From Verrucomicrobiota bacterium (GTDB taxonomy: Bacteria; Verrucomicrobiota; Verrucomicrobiia; Opitutales; Opitutaceae), in the NCBI GenBank assembly GCA_025361935.1, contig JANYJB010000065.1, positions 30,278 through 94,277 of the forward strand: a DNA stretch of 64,000 bases, written 5' to 3'. The translations under genes were made by a program, and so were the position numbers. Below, piece after piece: positions 34,916 to 43,500 of the stretch. Each line of letters begins with the position of its first letter. Position 1 is the stretch's first letter. The notes under the pieces are model-generated. The model worked only from the letters and a program-made list of their open reading frames with translations, did no database searches and was not told the origin of the DNA.

Positions 34916-36589
34916 TCAGCGTTTCGGATCGGATTCGTAGCCGATGTCGTCCGCGGCCCAGCGCGCCAGGGCGAGGCGGTGGATCTTGGCATTGTGGCGC
35001 ACGTCCACGGGAAATTTTTTGTGAAAATAGAAGAGCCGGATCCCGGCCGCATGCGGATGCCGCAGCGCGATGATCCGCAACTCGCGCGCGAACCGACGGC
35101 AATCGGAGCTGGAAAAAATGGAGTCCTTGGAGACGGCCTCGACGACGAGCGCCTCGCGCTGGCGGCCGCGCACGCCGAGGCCGATGAGCGCGACGCGGTT
35201 CACCTCGGGATGGGACGTGAAGAGCGGCTCGATCTGCTCGGTGTAAAGCGTGCCGTCACGGGTCTCAACGCGCTCGGCCTTGCGTCCGCAAAACCACAGG
35301 CGGCCTTCCGCGTCGAGGTAGCCGGCATCGCCCATGCGGTGCCAAACGGCGTCGGCAGGGCCGGTGATCTTCGCGGCGGCGGTGGCTTCGGGAAGCGCGT
35401 CGTATTCGCGGGTGACGGTGAGACCGCGCACGATAATTTCGCCGATTTCGCCAACGGGGAGTTCATGGGCGTCGGTCAGCGCGGCGATGGGGCCGTCGGT
35501 GATGGCGATGATTTTGACTTCGTTGGCGGGCAGGACGCGGCCGACGCAGGTGCCCGCGCCCCGGCTGGTGGCGATGGCGGGGCCGGCGATGACTTCGGGT
35601 GCGCTGATGGTGCTGACGGGCAGGGCTTCAGTTGCACCGTAAGGGCTGTGCACCGTGCCGTGCGGCAGCACGGGGGCCATGAGTTGCCAAAGATCGGGCG
35701 GCACGGGGGCGCCGGCGCAGAGCACGCGTTTCATGGTGGGCAACGTGATGTCGTGCGCGTGGCAGTGGACGGCGATCTTGCGCCAGAGCGTGGGCGAGCC
35801 GAAGGAGCTGGTGACTTTTTCCTGGCGGATGGCCTGGAGGATTTTTTCGGGGTCAACGTTCGCGGGGCGGCTTGGGTCAATCTCGGGGACGATGGTCGTC
35901 ATGCCGAGGGCAGGGTTGAAGAGCGCGAAAACCGGAAGCATCGGCAGGTCGATCTCGCCGGGCTGGATGTCGTAGGCGGCGCGGATGAGTTCGACCTGGG
36001 CGGCAAACATGCCGTGGGTGTAGCACACACCCTTGGGTGCGCCGGTGGAGCCGCTGGTGAAAAGCACGGCGGCGGGGTCAGCGGCGGCGCTGTTCACTAT
36101 TTCAGATTTGGAATTTTGGATCTCGGATTTCGCAGCAATGCGCGCGGTGGGGGAGCCGCTGACGCGGATGCGAACTTCGACGCCACGGAAGGGTTTGCGG
36201 AAAACGCGGCTCACGATTTGCGCGAGCGGGATGCCAAGGAGCACGCGGGGGCGCGAGCAGGCGACGCAGGCGAGGAAGCTTTTCAAGCCCATGCCGGGGT
36301 CGATCACCACGGGCACGGCGCCGAGGCCGAAAAGGGCGAAGACGGCGGCAATGAGCGGGAGCCCGGGCTTCACCATGACAAGCACACGATCGCCTCGGCG
36401 GACGCCACGGGCGGACAAGTCGCCGCGCCAGGCAGCGACCTCGGCGTCGAGTTCGGCAAAGGTGAGCGCGAGGTAGTCGATGTCACCGGCGCGGGTGCGA
36501 CCGCGCGGCACCTTGAGGGCGGCGGTGTGCGGCTGGCGGGCCGCCATAAGCGAGAGGTGGCGCGCGATGTTGGCGTTATCCGGTGACAC
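34916..36589 (-). CDS. oleC: Olefin beta-lactone synthetase OleC-like AMP-binding enzyme
   Basis: OleC uses ATP to convert beta-hydroxyacids to beta-lactones. The 557-residue protein has the adenylation P-loop F-T-S-G-S-T-G-A-P-K-G, the Y-G-A-T-E motif, G-D-A-G-Y-L-D-A-E-G and a C-terminal K-I-H-R. The early segment D-P-G-M-G-L-K-S-F-L-A-C-V and the F-P-V-D-x-R-H-N-A-K-I end are typical of OleC rather than acyl-CoA ligases. The start is GTG. About 14 residues before the P-loop (K-S-E-I-Q-N-S-K-S-E-I-V-N-S) come from an AT-rich repeat. oleD follows 2 bases later. Confidence 0.85.
   Translation of the reverse strand: MSPDNANIARHLSLMAARQPHTAALKVPRGRTRAGDIDYLALTFAELDAEVAAWRGDLSARGVRRGDRVLVMVKPGLPLIAAVFALFGLGAVPVVIDPGMGLKSFLACVACSRPRVLLGIPLAQIVSRVFRKPFRGVEVRIRVSGSPTARIAAKSEIQNSKSEIVNSAAADPAAVLFTSGSTGAPKGVCYTHGMFAAQVELIRAAYDIQPGEIDLPMLPVFALFNPALGMTTIVPEIDPSRPANVDPEKILQAIRQEKVTSSFGSPTLWRKIAVHCHAHDITLPTMKRVLCAGAPVPPDLWQLMAPVLPHGTVHSPYGATEALPVSTISAPEVIAGPAIATSRGAGTCVGRVLPANEVKIIAITDGPIAALTDAHELPVGEIGEIIVRGLTVTREYDALPEATAAAKITGPADAVWHRMGDAGYLDAEGRLWFCGRKAERVETRDGTLYTEQIEPLFTSHPEVNRVALIGLGVRGRQREALVVEAVSKDSIFSSSDCRRFARELRIIALRHPHAAGIRLFYFHKKFPVDVRHNAKIHRLALARWAADDIGYESDPKR
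36096..36137. repeat. AT-rich dispersed-type repeat inside oleC
   Basis: About 40 bases with TTTCAGATTTGGAATTTTGG are strongly AT-rich within a GC-rich gene and translate, on the minus strand, into the K-S-E-I-x-N-S pattern repeated twice. This resembles the AAATCTGAAATTC-type intergenic repeats of other environmental bacteria. It leaves the reading frame intact. Confidence 0.6.
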
Positions 36590-36632
36590 AGGTGAGGGAA
36601 CGCTCGCGGAACAGCCCTCGTTGGCAAAGAAA

Positions 36633-36665
36633 AACCCCGCGCGGCACGGGGCCGGACGCGGGGTT
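36633..36665 (-). terminator. Intrinsic terminator after the small lipoprotein gene
   Basis: On the minus strand AACCCCGCG and CGCGGGGTT pair around a short GC-rich loop, followed by TTTTTCTTT. It ends the 36689-36946 transcript and isolates it from oleC. Confidence 0.85.
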
Positions 36666-36688
36666 GAAAGGGTTTAGGCTGAAAACGA

Positions 36689-36946
36689 TCAGTAGTCGGT
36701 GTAGGTGATCGCTCCCCAGAGCAGCTTGACCTGATCGCCGGAGGGATTGACGCGGCCGAGGAACTGCGTGCCGTCCAGAGGGATGGTGATGGGACCGGAG
36801 GGCATGTAGTTACCGGTGTTCACCTCGGCGAGGCCGCCGAAGAAGGTGTTGTTGCGACCGGTGCGGGTCTTTTGGGTGGCGCAGCCGGAGAAAACCGAGG
36901 CGGCCAACGCACAGAGTCCAATGGCAAGAAGAGTCTTCGAATTCAT
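36689..36946 (-). CDS. Small unknown lipoprotein
   Basis: From the ATG for M-N-S-K-T-L-L-A-I-G the product is 85 residues. A lipoprotein signal peptide ends in the lipobox F-S-G-C, with Cys19 as lipidation site and T-Q-K at +2 to +4, suggesting an outer-membrane or periplasm-facing lipoprotein. The mature part has G-R-N-N-T-F-F-G-G-L-A-E-V-N-T-G and L-W-G-A-I-T-Y. No family was recognised. The frame extends 22 codons upstream, but the signal peptide fixes the start. A clear terminator follows. Confidence 0.75.
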   Translation of the reverse strand: MNSKTLLAIGLCALAASVFSGCATQKTRTGRNNTFFGGLAEVNTGNYMPSGPITIPLDGTQFLGRVNPSGDQVKLLWGAITYTDY

Positions 36947-37018
36947 AGGGTAGATAGGGAAGTTGTCGGTCGGCGGGCGGCTTGGCAAGTGGGGAAATGG
37001 CGAATTCCGCAAGGGGGT

Positions 37019-38188
37019 TCAGGCGGGGTTGAGCGAGGGCTCGCCGCGAAGCAAACCGGCCTGCCACGGGAGGAGAATCTCGTCGAGCTTGCCGGGGGCG
37101 CGGGCGATCTGGGCGAGCTGGGAGCGGTTGGCAATGAGGGTGGACTCGATCTCCAGGCGGGCGGCGACGCAGTCGCGGTCGGCCTTGATGCGGTCTTGAA
37201 GGGCAACTTCGTGCGGCGTGAGCGGGGCGTGCTCGGCGCGGCGGCGGCGGGGGAGCGTCTGCGGGTCGCGGCCGAGGCCGAGGCGGAGCGCGGCGGCGAG
37301 CGTGGCGGCGAGGCGGTCGTGGCGTTTGCCAAGGTTGACCTTGGACATGATGGTCGCCTCGGATTCTCCGTCTTCGGCAGCGTAGGCGATGTCGAGAAGT
37401 AGGTCGCCGCTACACACTTTGAAAGGGGGAACGTCGAGCTTCTGCGCCCAGTCCTGCCGCCAGTGCCAGATGGCGTGGAGCACACCGAGACCGCGGCCGC
37501 GCAGGCGCTCGGAACGGCCGATGCGCCAGTCGTTTTCTTCGGGCTCGGGGAAACCCGTGAGGCCGGTCTCGATCTGCCGGCGACATTGCTGGTCGAGCCA
37601 GTCGATGCGGTCGAGGCGAACGAGTTCGCGGGTGAGGATGTCGCGCAGGGCGGGCAGATGCCAGACGTCGAGTGCGGCGTAATCGAGGAGCTTTTTCGTG
37701 ATCGGGCGGCGGGACCAGTTGGCCTTCTGGCCTTCCTTGTCGAGGACGACGCCAAAGTGCTGCTCCAGCAGACCGGCGAGGCCGATGCGCGAGTGGTTGA
37801 GGAGCTGCGCCGCCAGCATGGTGTCGAACAGGCTCTTCGGGCGGAATTGGCACAAGTCCCACAGCAGGCGGATGTCGAAGTCGCTGCCGTGCATGAGCAG
37901 GTGCTTGTCCGCGAGTTTTTCCCAGAGCGAGGCGAGCGGGAGCGGGGCGAGCACGTCCACGAGGAAGATTTTGCCCGCCACCAGAAACTGCAGCAGGCAC
38001 ACCCGCGTGCGGTAGTGGAACATGTTATCCGCCTCCGTATCGAGCGCCACTTCGTCAACCGCGTCGAGGGCGGCCAGCAGGGGGGCCAGTTGGTCGGGCT
38101 GGTCGATGAGGGTGTAGGCGGGAAGATTCGCGTTCAACTGCGGCAAACAAACGGCCAACCGCCGCCGGACGGAAGCGCGAAATGTCAA
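37019..38188 (-). CDS. rnd: Ribonuclease D
   Basis: RNase D trims 3' ends of tRNA precursors and other small RNAs. The DEDD exonuclease residues are visible in L-D-T-E-A-D, H-G-S-D-F-D-I-R-L-L and D-Y-A-A-L-D-V, and an HRDC-like helical region occupies roughly residues 205-290. The product is up to 389 residues from a TTG; there is no ATG near and other TTG codons follow within 20 codons, so the start is uncertain. The gene is divergent from queC. Confidence 0.88.
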   Translation of the reverse strand: MTFRASVRRRLAVCLPQLNANLPAYTLIDQPDQLAPLLAALDAVDEVALDTEADNMFHYRTRVCLLQFLVAGKIFLVDVLAPLPLASLWEKLADKHLLMHGSDFDIRLLWDLCQFRPKSLFDTMLAAQLLNHSRIGLAGLLEQHFGVVLDKEGQKANWSRRPITKKLLDYAALDVWHLPALRDILTRELVRLDRIDWLDQQCRRQIETGLTGFPEPEENDWRIGRSERLRGRGLGVLHAIWHWRQDWAQKLDVPPFKVCSGDLLLDIAYAAEDGESEATIMSKVNLGKRHDRLAATLAAALRLGLGRDPQTLPRRRRAEHAPLTPHEVALQDRIKADRDCVAARLEIESTLIANRSQLAQIARAPGKLDEILLPWQAGLLRGEPSLNPA

Positions 38189-38267
38189 AAGCCGCCTGCG
38201 CCGCCCAAAAAACTTCGCGCGGATTCGCTTTGCGCTTTGGGGCGCAGTTTGCCGCCATCACGGGGAC

Positions 38268-38969
38268 ATGAAGGTTGTCGTGCTCTGTTCCGGCGGGATG
38301 GATTCGGTGACCGCGCTCCACTGGGCGCGGGCGCACCACACCGTCGCGGCCGCGTTGAGCTTCGACTACGGCGCGAAGCACAACGCCCGCGAGCTGCCCT
38401 TCGCCGCCGAGCACGCCGACCGTCTCGGCATCCGCCACGAGATCGTGAAGCTCGATTTCGTGAACCGCCTCTTCGCCTCCGACCTGCTCACCTCGGGCGG
38501 TGACATCCCCGAGGGCCACTACGAAGCGGCCAACATGAAGCAGACGGTCGTCCCCTTCCGCAACGCCGTGATGCTCTCCATCGCCACCGGCTTTGCCGAG
38601 AGCGCGGGCGCCGAGGGCCTCGTCATCGCCGCGCACGGCGGCGACCACGCGATCTACCCGGATTGCCGCGAGGCGTTCATGCAGGCGATGGGCGACGCCA
38701 TGCGGCTCGGCACCTACGCTGAGATCGCGCTGCTGCGGCCTTTCATCACCTTCACCAAGGGCGGCATCGTCGCCGAGGGCGCGAAGCTCGGCGTGAATTT
38801 CGCCCGCACCTGGTCCTGCTACAAGGGCGCCGCCATCCACTGCGGCAAATGCGGCACCTGTGTGGAGCGCCGCGAGGCGTTCATCGAGGCCGGCGTGCCC
38901 GACCCCACCGCCTACGAGAGCACCGGCCCCCTGCCGCTCAAACCAACAAAGGAGAACGAGAAAGATTAA
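38268..38969 (+). CDS. queC: 7-cyano-7-deazaguanine synthase
   Basis: QueC converts 7-carboxy-7-deazaguanine to preQ0 for queuosine synthesis. The PP-loop S-G-G-M-D-S is at residues 8-13, H-G-G-D-H-A-I-Y-P-D-C is conserved, and zinc is bound by C-x-x-G-x-C-G-K-C-G-T-C-type cysteines (C-Y-K-G-A-A-I-H-C-G-K-C-G-T-C). The last codons, E-N-E-K-D and TAA, lie inside an R1 repeat arm. queE follows after that repeat. No preQ1 riboswitch was found upstream. Confidence 0.93.
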   Translation: MKVVVLCSGGMDSVTALHWARAHHTVAAALSFDYGAKHNARELPFAAEHADRLGIRHEIVKLDFVNRLFASDLLTSGGDIPEGHYEAANMKQTVVPFRNAVMLSIATGFAESAGAEGLVIAAHGGDHAIYPDCREAFMQAMGDAMRLGTYAEIALLRPFITFTKGGIVAEGAKLGVNFARTWSCYKGAAIHCGKCGTCVERREAFIEAGVPDPTAYESTGPLPLKPTKENEKD

Positions 38970-39025
38970 GAGAACGAGAACGACGCGACATTTGTATCGT
39001 TCTCGTTCTTCGTTCTCGTTCTCCC
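38952..39025. repeat. R1 palindromic repeat, copy e, overlapping the end of queC
   Basis: Purine arm 38952-38983 (GGAGAACGAGAAAGATTAAG and on) comes first here and pyrimidine arm 38998-39025 (TCGTTCTCGTTCTTCGTTCT and on) second, the reverse order of copies a, c and d. The queC stop codon TAA at 38967-38969 is the TTAA core of the first arm. Confidence 0.83.
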
Positions 39026-39038
39026 CTCCGCCTCTCCG

Positions 39039-39731
39039 ATGTTCATCTCCGAAACCTTCTACTCGCTCCAAGGCGAGGGCGAGCTCACCGGCGTGCCTTC
39101 GGTCTTCATCCGCACCTCCGGCTGCAACCTTCGCTGTAACTGGTGCGACACGCCCTACGCCTCGTGGAATCCCGAGGGCACCGAACGCTCCGTGGACGAT
39201 CTTGTCGCCGAGGTCCGCCGCCACCCCGCCCGCCACGTCGTGCTCACCGGCGGCGAGCCGATGATCGCCAAAAATATCCGCGAGCTCGCCGCCGCGCTGC
39301 GCACCGACGGACGCCATATCACCATCGAAACCGCCGCCACCGTCGCGCCCGACGGCATCGCCTGCGACCTCGCCTCGCTCTCACCGAAGCTCCGCAACTC
39401 CCTCCCCGACGACCGCCTGCCCGCCGCCTGGCGCGAGCGCCACGAAGCCACCAGTTGGAATCCCGACGCAGTCCGCGCCTGGGTGGACGCCTACGCCTAC
39501 CAGTTTAAGTTCGTCGTCTCCACCCCCGCCGACGTCGAGGAGTTGGAGACGTTGCTCGCCTCGCTCGGCCGCGACATCCCGCGCCACAAAATCCTCCTCA
39601 TGCCCGAGGCGATCTCCCTCGACCGTCTGCGCGAACGCTCCGCCTGGCTCGGCGAACTTTGCAAGACCCGCGGCTACCGGTATGCCCACCGCCTGCATAT
39701 CGAACTTTATGGCAACAAACGCGGCACCTGA
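39039..39731 (+). CDS. queE: 7-carboxy-7-deazaguanine synthase
   Basis: QueE is the radical-SAM enzyme that rearranges 6-carboxytetrahydropterin to 7-carboxy-7-deazaguanine. Residues 1-18 include S-L-Q-G-E-G, and the SAM cluster motif is C-N-L-R-C-N-W-C-D-T, the short C-x3-C-x2-C form. L-T-G-G-E-P and the I-E-T-A segment follow. The 230-residue length is ordinary. It forms a queC-queE pair; queD and queF are not in the window. Its end overlaps the following ExoD-family start by 23 bases. Confidence 0.93.
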   Translation: MFISETFYSLQGEGELTGVPSVFIRTSGCNLRCNWCDTPYASWNPEGTERSVDDLVAEVRRHPARHVVLTGGEPMIAKNIRELAAALRTDGRHITIETAATVAPDGIACDLASLSPKLRNSLPDDRLPAAWRERHEATSWNPDAVRAWVDAYAYQFKFVVSTPADVEELETLLASLGRDIPRHKILLMPEAISLDRLRERSAWLGELCKTRGYRYAHRLHIELYGNKRGT

Positions 39732-40374
39732 GTCCTCCGTCCGCGAAGCGGATGCGCCGGCCGCCCCTCCTCCCCGCACGCGCAAGCTCTCCGAAGAGCT
39801 CGCGGCTATCATGGCCGACGGCGAGATCACGCTGCGCGAGGTCATCGTCGTGCTTCAAGGCCGCGCCTACAACCTGCTCATGCTGCTGCTGGCGCTGCCG
39901 TTCCTGCTGCCCGTCCCGTTGCCCGGTCTTTCCACCGTGCTCGGGCTGGTCATCGCCCTCATCGCCGCCCGCCTCACCCTCGGCCAAAAACCCTGGCTGC
40001 CCGCCCGCCTGCTCGACAAAAAACTCCCGCGAAAGTTTTTCCCCACCGTGATCGGCGGCGCCCGCCGCTTCCTGCGTTTTTTGGAGGTCATGCTGCGCCC
40101 GCGCCTGCTCTGGCTCACGTCTCCCCTGCTTGTCCAACTGCACTCGTTCATCATCTTTCTGGCCGCGTGCGTGCTGCTCCTGCCGCTCCCGCCGGGCACC
40201 AATTTCCCTCCGGCGGTCTGCATCGTCGTCATGGCGGTCGGCCTGCTCGAACGCGACGGACTCTTCATCCTCGCCGGCTACGTGGCCGGCATTCTCAACG
40301 GCGTGTTCTTCACCTATTTCGTCGCTTACGCCAACAAGCTCCTGCATGCCCTCTGGCACTGGATCACGGGCTGA
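39709..40374 (+). CDS. ExoD-family membrane protein
   Basis: The 221-residue product, from the ATG inside the queE end (M-A-T-N-A-A-P-E-S), has an N-terminal soluble stretch with L-S-E-E-L-A-A-I-M-A-D-G-E-I-T-L-R-E and about four membrane segments with the family phrases L-P-F-L-L-P-V-P-L-P-G-L-S and L-E-R-D-G-L-F-I-L-A-G. ExoD of rhizobia affects exopolysaccharide production and alkali tolerance; its activity is unknown. Coupling to queE is likely translational and not functional. Confidence 0.82.
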   Translation: MATNAAPESSVREADAPAAPPPRTRKLSEELAAIMADGEITLREVIVVLQGRAYNLLMLLLALPFLLPVPLPGLSTVLGLVIALIAARLTLGQKPWLPARLLDKKLPRKFFPTVIGGARRFLRFLEVMLRPRLLWLTSPLLVQLHSFIIFLAACVLLLPLPPGTNFPPAVCIVVMAVGLLERDGLFILAGYVAGILNGVFFTYFVAYANKLLHALWHWITG

Positions 40375-40507
40375 GCTTTTACCGGCCAACGTCTTTGTTT
40401 TTCAAGCCAAGGATGCGCGAACCTTTGCAATTCCCGCATCGTTCCGGCTCGGGGTTTGCTTTAGTCTTATCACGAGCACTTCGCTCGCGACCTCCTCTCG
40501 CCTCACA

Positions 40508-43500
40508 ATGGACACCTCAACGCCCTCCGCCGAACATCTCCGTCACGCCATCAATCTCCGGCTCGCCCTTATCGGTTGCCAGCCGGTTGAGGACGATCAA
40601 TCAGCCTCCTGGGCCGGCATCGCCGCCCCGATCTTCGCCCAGCAGCGCGAGATCACCCGCCGCCTCTCGCAAGGTCTCCCGCCCGTTGACGAACGCATCC
40701 AGACTTTCCTCAACACCTACCTGAGCGACACCGGCCCCGCGCCCCGCCTGCCTTCGCGCACCTTCGTCCTAGACCAGCCGGGCATCGCCCGCGTCCTCTC
40801 GCTTCCCGCCAACGGCGACGTTGTTGAGTCGCCCCTCCTCAAAAGCTTCCGCCTCCACAACGGCGTCCTGCACAACCCCGCCAAGGACCGCCGCACCACG
40901 CAGGGTGTTTTCCACATCGCCGAGGGTGGCCTGCCTGTCCCCGACGACAAACTCTCCGTGCCGAAGATCACTTTCTCGCGCATGTTGGGCCTCGCCCTGC
41001 GCCATCCGCACGACCTCCTCCGCCTGCCCTACACCGCCGGTCGCCCGCAGGAAGCCGAGTGCCTCGTCTCGCTCATGCTGCGCCCGCTCGTCGTGCCCGC
41101 CGTCCCCGGCTTCATCGGCGAGAAGCGCATGGAGATCCGCTTCTTCGCGCCCGGCTCGCTCGTTTCCAACCTCGATTTCGTCGAGTCTATCTTCGGCAAC
41201 GCCGGCGATCCCTACCTCCCCGAAAACAACGCCGGCCTCGATGTGGACGGCTGGTCCGGCCACACCGGTTGCGTCATCCTCGCCCCGCACCTCATCGGCG
41301 TTCGCAAGCACCTCGTCGGCCTGCCCCACTACGATCTCGCCACGCCCCGCCAGCGCCGCGACGGCATGTGCTGGAAAAACGAGGACGAGCTCTACAACGG
41401 GGGCAGCGCCTTCAAACTCTGCGCCCGCGACGCCAGCGGCACCATGGTCACCCTCATCGCCGACAACTACTACGGCTACTGCAAGAAAGAGGTGAAGACC
41501 CAGATCAGTTTCGCGAGCAATCTCTACGGCCTCGGCGAGGAAGAGCACGCCGGCGGCGCCCTCGTGTTCCCGAGTTACGACCTCGGCGACGACTTCTCTG
41601 GCTACGCCGATGCCGACACGAGCTACACCGTCGATGCCGTCGTCGCCCGCGATCCAAAACGCTTTGTCCTCCAGCCCGAGGGCCACGCCTTCGACAACGT
41701 TGACCCGTCCATCGTGCTCGTGCCCGAGCTCACCCACTTCAACCTGCGCACCCAGAGCATCACTTGGAAAACCGCCGCCGGCACCGATTTCAAACTCAAG
41801 CTCCTTGCCGGCAAATCCTACGTCCGCCCCAGCGGCTACCATGTCCACATGGAGCAGGTCCGCGGTCAGCGCGGCCAGTGGCGCCTCGTCGGCACCGTCG
41901 CCGAGGGCTTCATCTGCCACAAGCCCTGCACCGTTTCCGGCGGCGGCAAGTCCGAGATCTCCAAAGCCATCTCCGACGCCATCCTCCCCGGCCACGTCTT
42001 CATCGCCGACATCGAGAAAGACTTCGACGCCGTCACCACCCTCCTCGCCCGCGACTGCTCCGCCCGTTTCAAGGACCCGGCCCGCATCAGCTCCGACCAC
42101 CGCCCCATCCTCAGCGAGAAACGCTCGCTCGGCTCCGTCATCAAGCTCCTCACGCCCTCCCGCAACGACTACACTGACGAGCACAACGCCTGGCTGCGCG
42201 CCATCCCGCAGCACATCAAGGAACTCGTTTTCGTCATCAAGCGTTACTACAAACCCGAGTGGGGCGCCGACTGGCGCAGCCACTTCTCCGTGGACATCAT
42301 CAACGGCTTCCCCGGCAACGAACTGAAGCTCGAAGGCCGCAAGCTCATCGTGAACACCCTCCGCGTCGGCTACGAAGAGGACGGCTCCTGGCGCGTCTTC
42401 GGCCTCCGCCACGACTTCCACCCCGCCGCCAAGGTCCAGCGCGAGGACGACATCACCGCCTCCGTCGTAGCCCCCGCCAGCTCAGTCAAAGTAGCGGGGA
42501 GCGTGAGCGACCCGTCCTCCGCCCCCTCCCTCAAATTCGTCGAAAACTGCGAGGCTCTCCTCTTCCAACGCCCCGACGACGCCATCCATCGCGGCTACGA
42601 CAAACAAGCCGAAGCCGACATGGCCTCGCCGTCCACCTTCATCTCCAACTACGAGCCGCTTACCGCCGAAAACGCCCGCGCCCTCATCGAGGACGCCGTC
42701 GGCTTCTCCGCCTACACCGAGCCGATGCAGCAGCTCATCCGCAAGGCCGCCTCCGGTGCCGCGCCCGCCTACTTCGTCTCCTCCGCCCACCCGCGCATCG
42801 TGGACGGCAAGCCCACCAAAAACCCGCGCTACCTCCAGGTCCGCCCCGACGTTGCCAACCCGCGCGCCACCGCCCTCGCCGCCCTCGGCCAGCGCCTCCA
42901 CCGCCGCCTCGCGCCCGACGCCCCGCTGCACACGCCCGTGGACATCGTCGTCCCCGGCCGCCGCAACAACCCGCCCGAGCCCGGCGTCCGCCCGCTCTGC
43001 GTTTTCAACCCCATCCACTACCTGGAACTGCCCGAGCTCTTCATGGAGTTCATCAGCTCGATGACCGGCAAGTCGCCCTCCACCACCGGTGCCGGCTCCG
43101 AGGGCGCGCTCACCAAGGGCCCCTTCAACGCGCTCCCGGCCATCATCGACCTCAACGCCACCCTCGTCGGCCTCATCCTCACCGGCCACGACGTGTTTGT
43201 CTCCGCCGCCGGCTGCGTCGGGCCCAAGGTCCGCGTTGATCACGACGTCTCGCTCCTCATCCCCGAGGTCTTCTCCCGCATGACGCCCGCCGAGCGCAGC
43301 GCCAAGGCCCTCATCTCCCAAGGCTGCCTCGAACGCTGCGCCGACCTCGAGCACGACGGCAAAAAAGTCCTCTCCAGCCGCCTCGGCTACCGCATCACCT
43401 CGCGCTTCGTCCGCATCTACTTCGCCCGCGTCTTCACCCACCCCCACGTCGTCTTCACCGACGAAATGCTCCGCCCCGAGCTCCAGGACGCCGCCGTTTT

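Noticed and set aside
38189-38267. preQ1 riboswitch upstream of queC
   Set aside because: AAAAAACTT looks faintly like the aptamer tail, but no stem with the needed pairing or C-rich loop was found.
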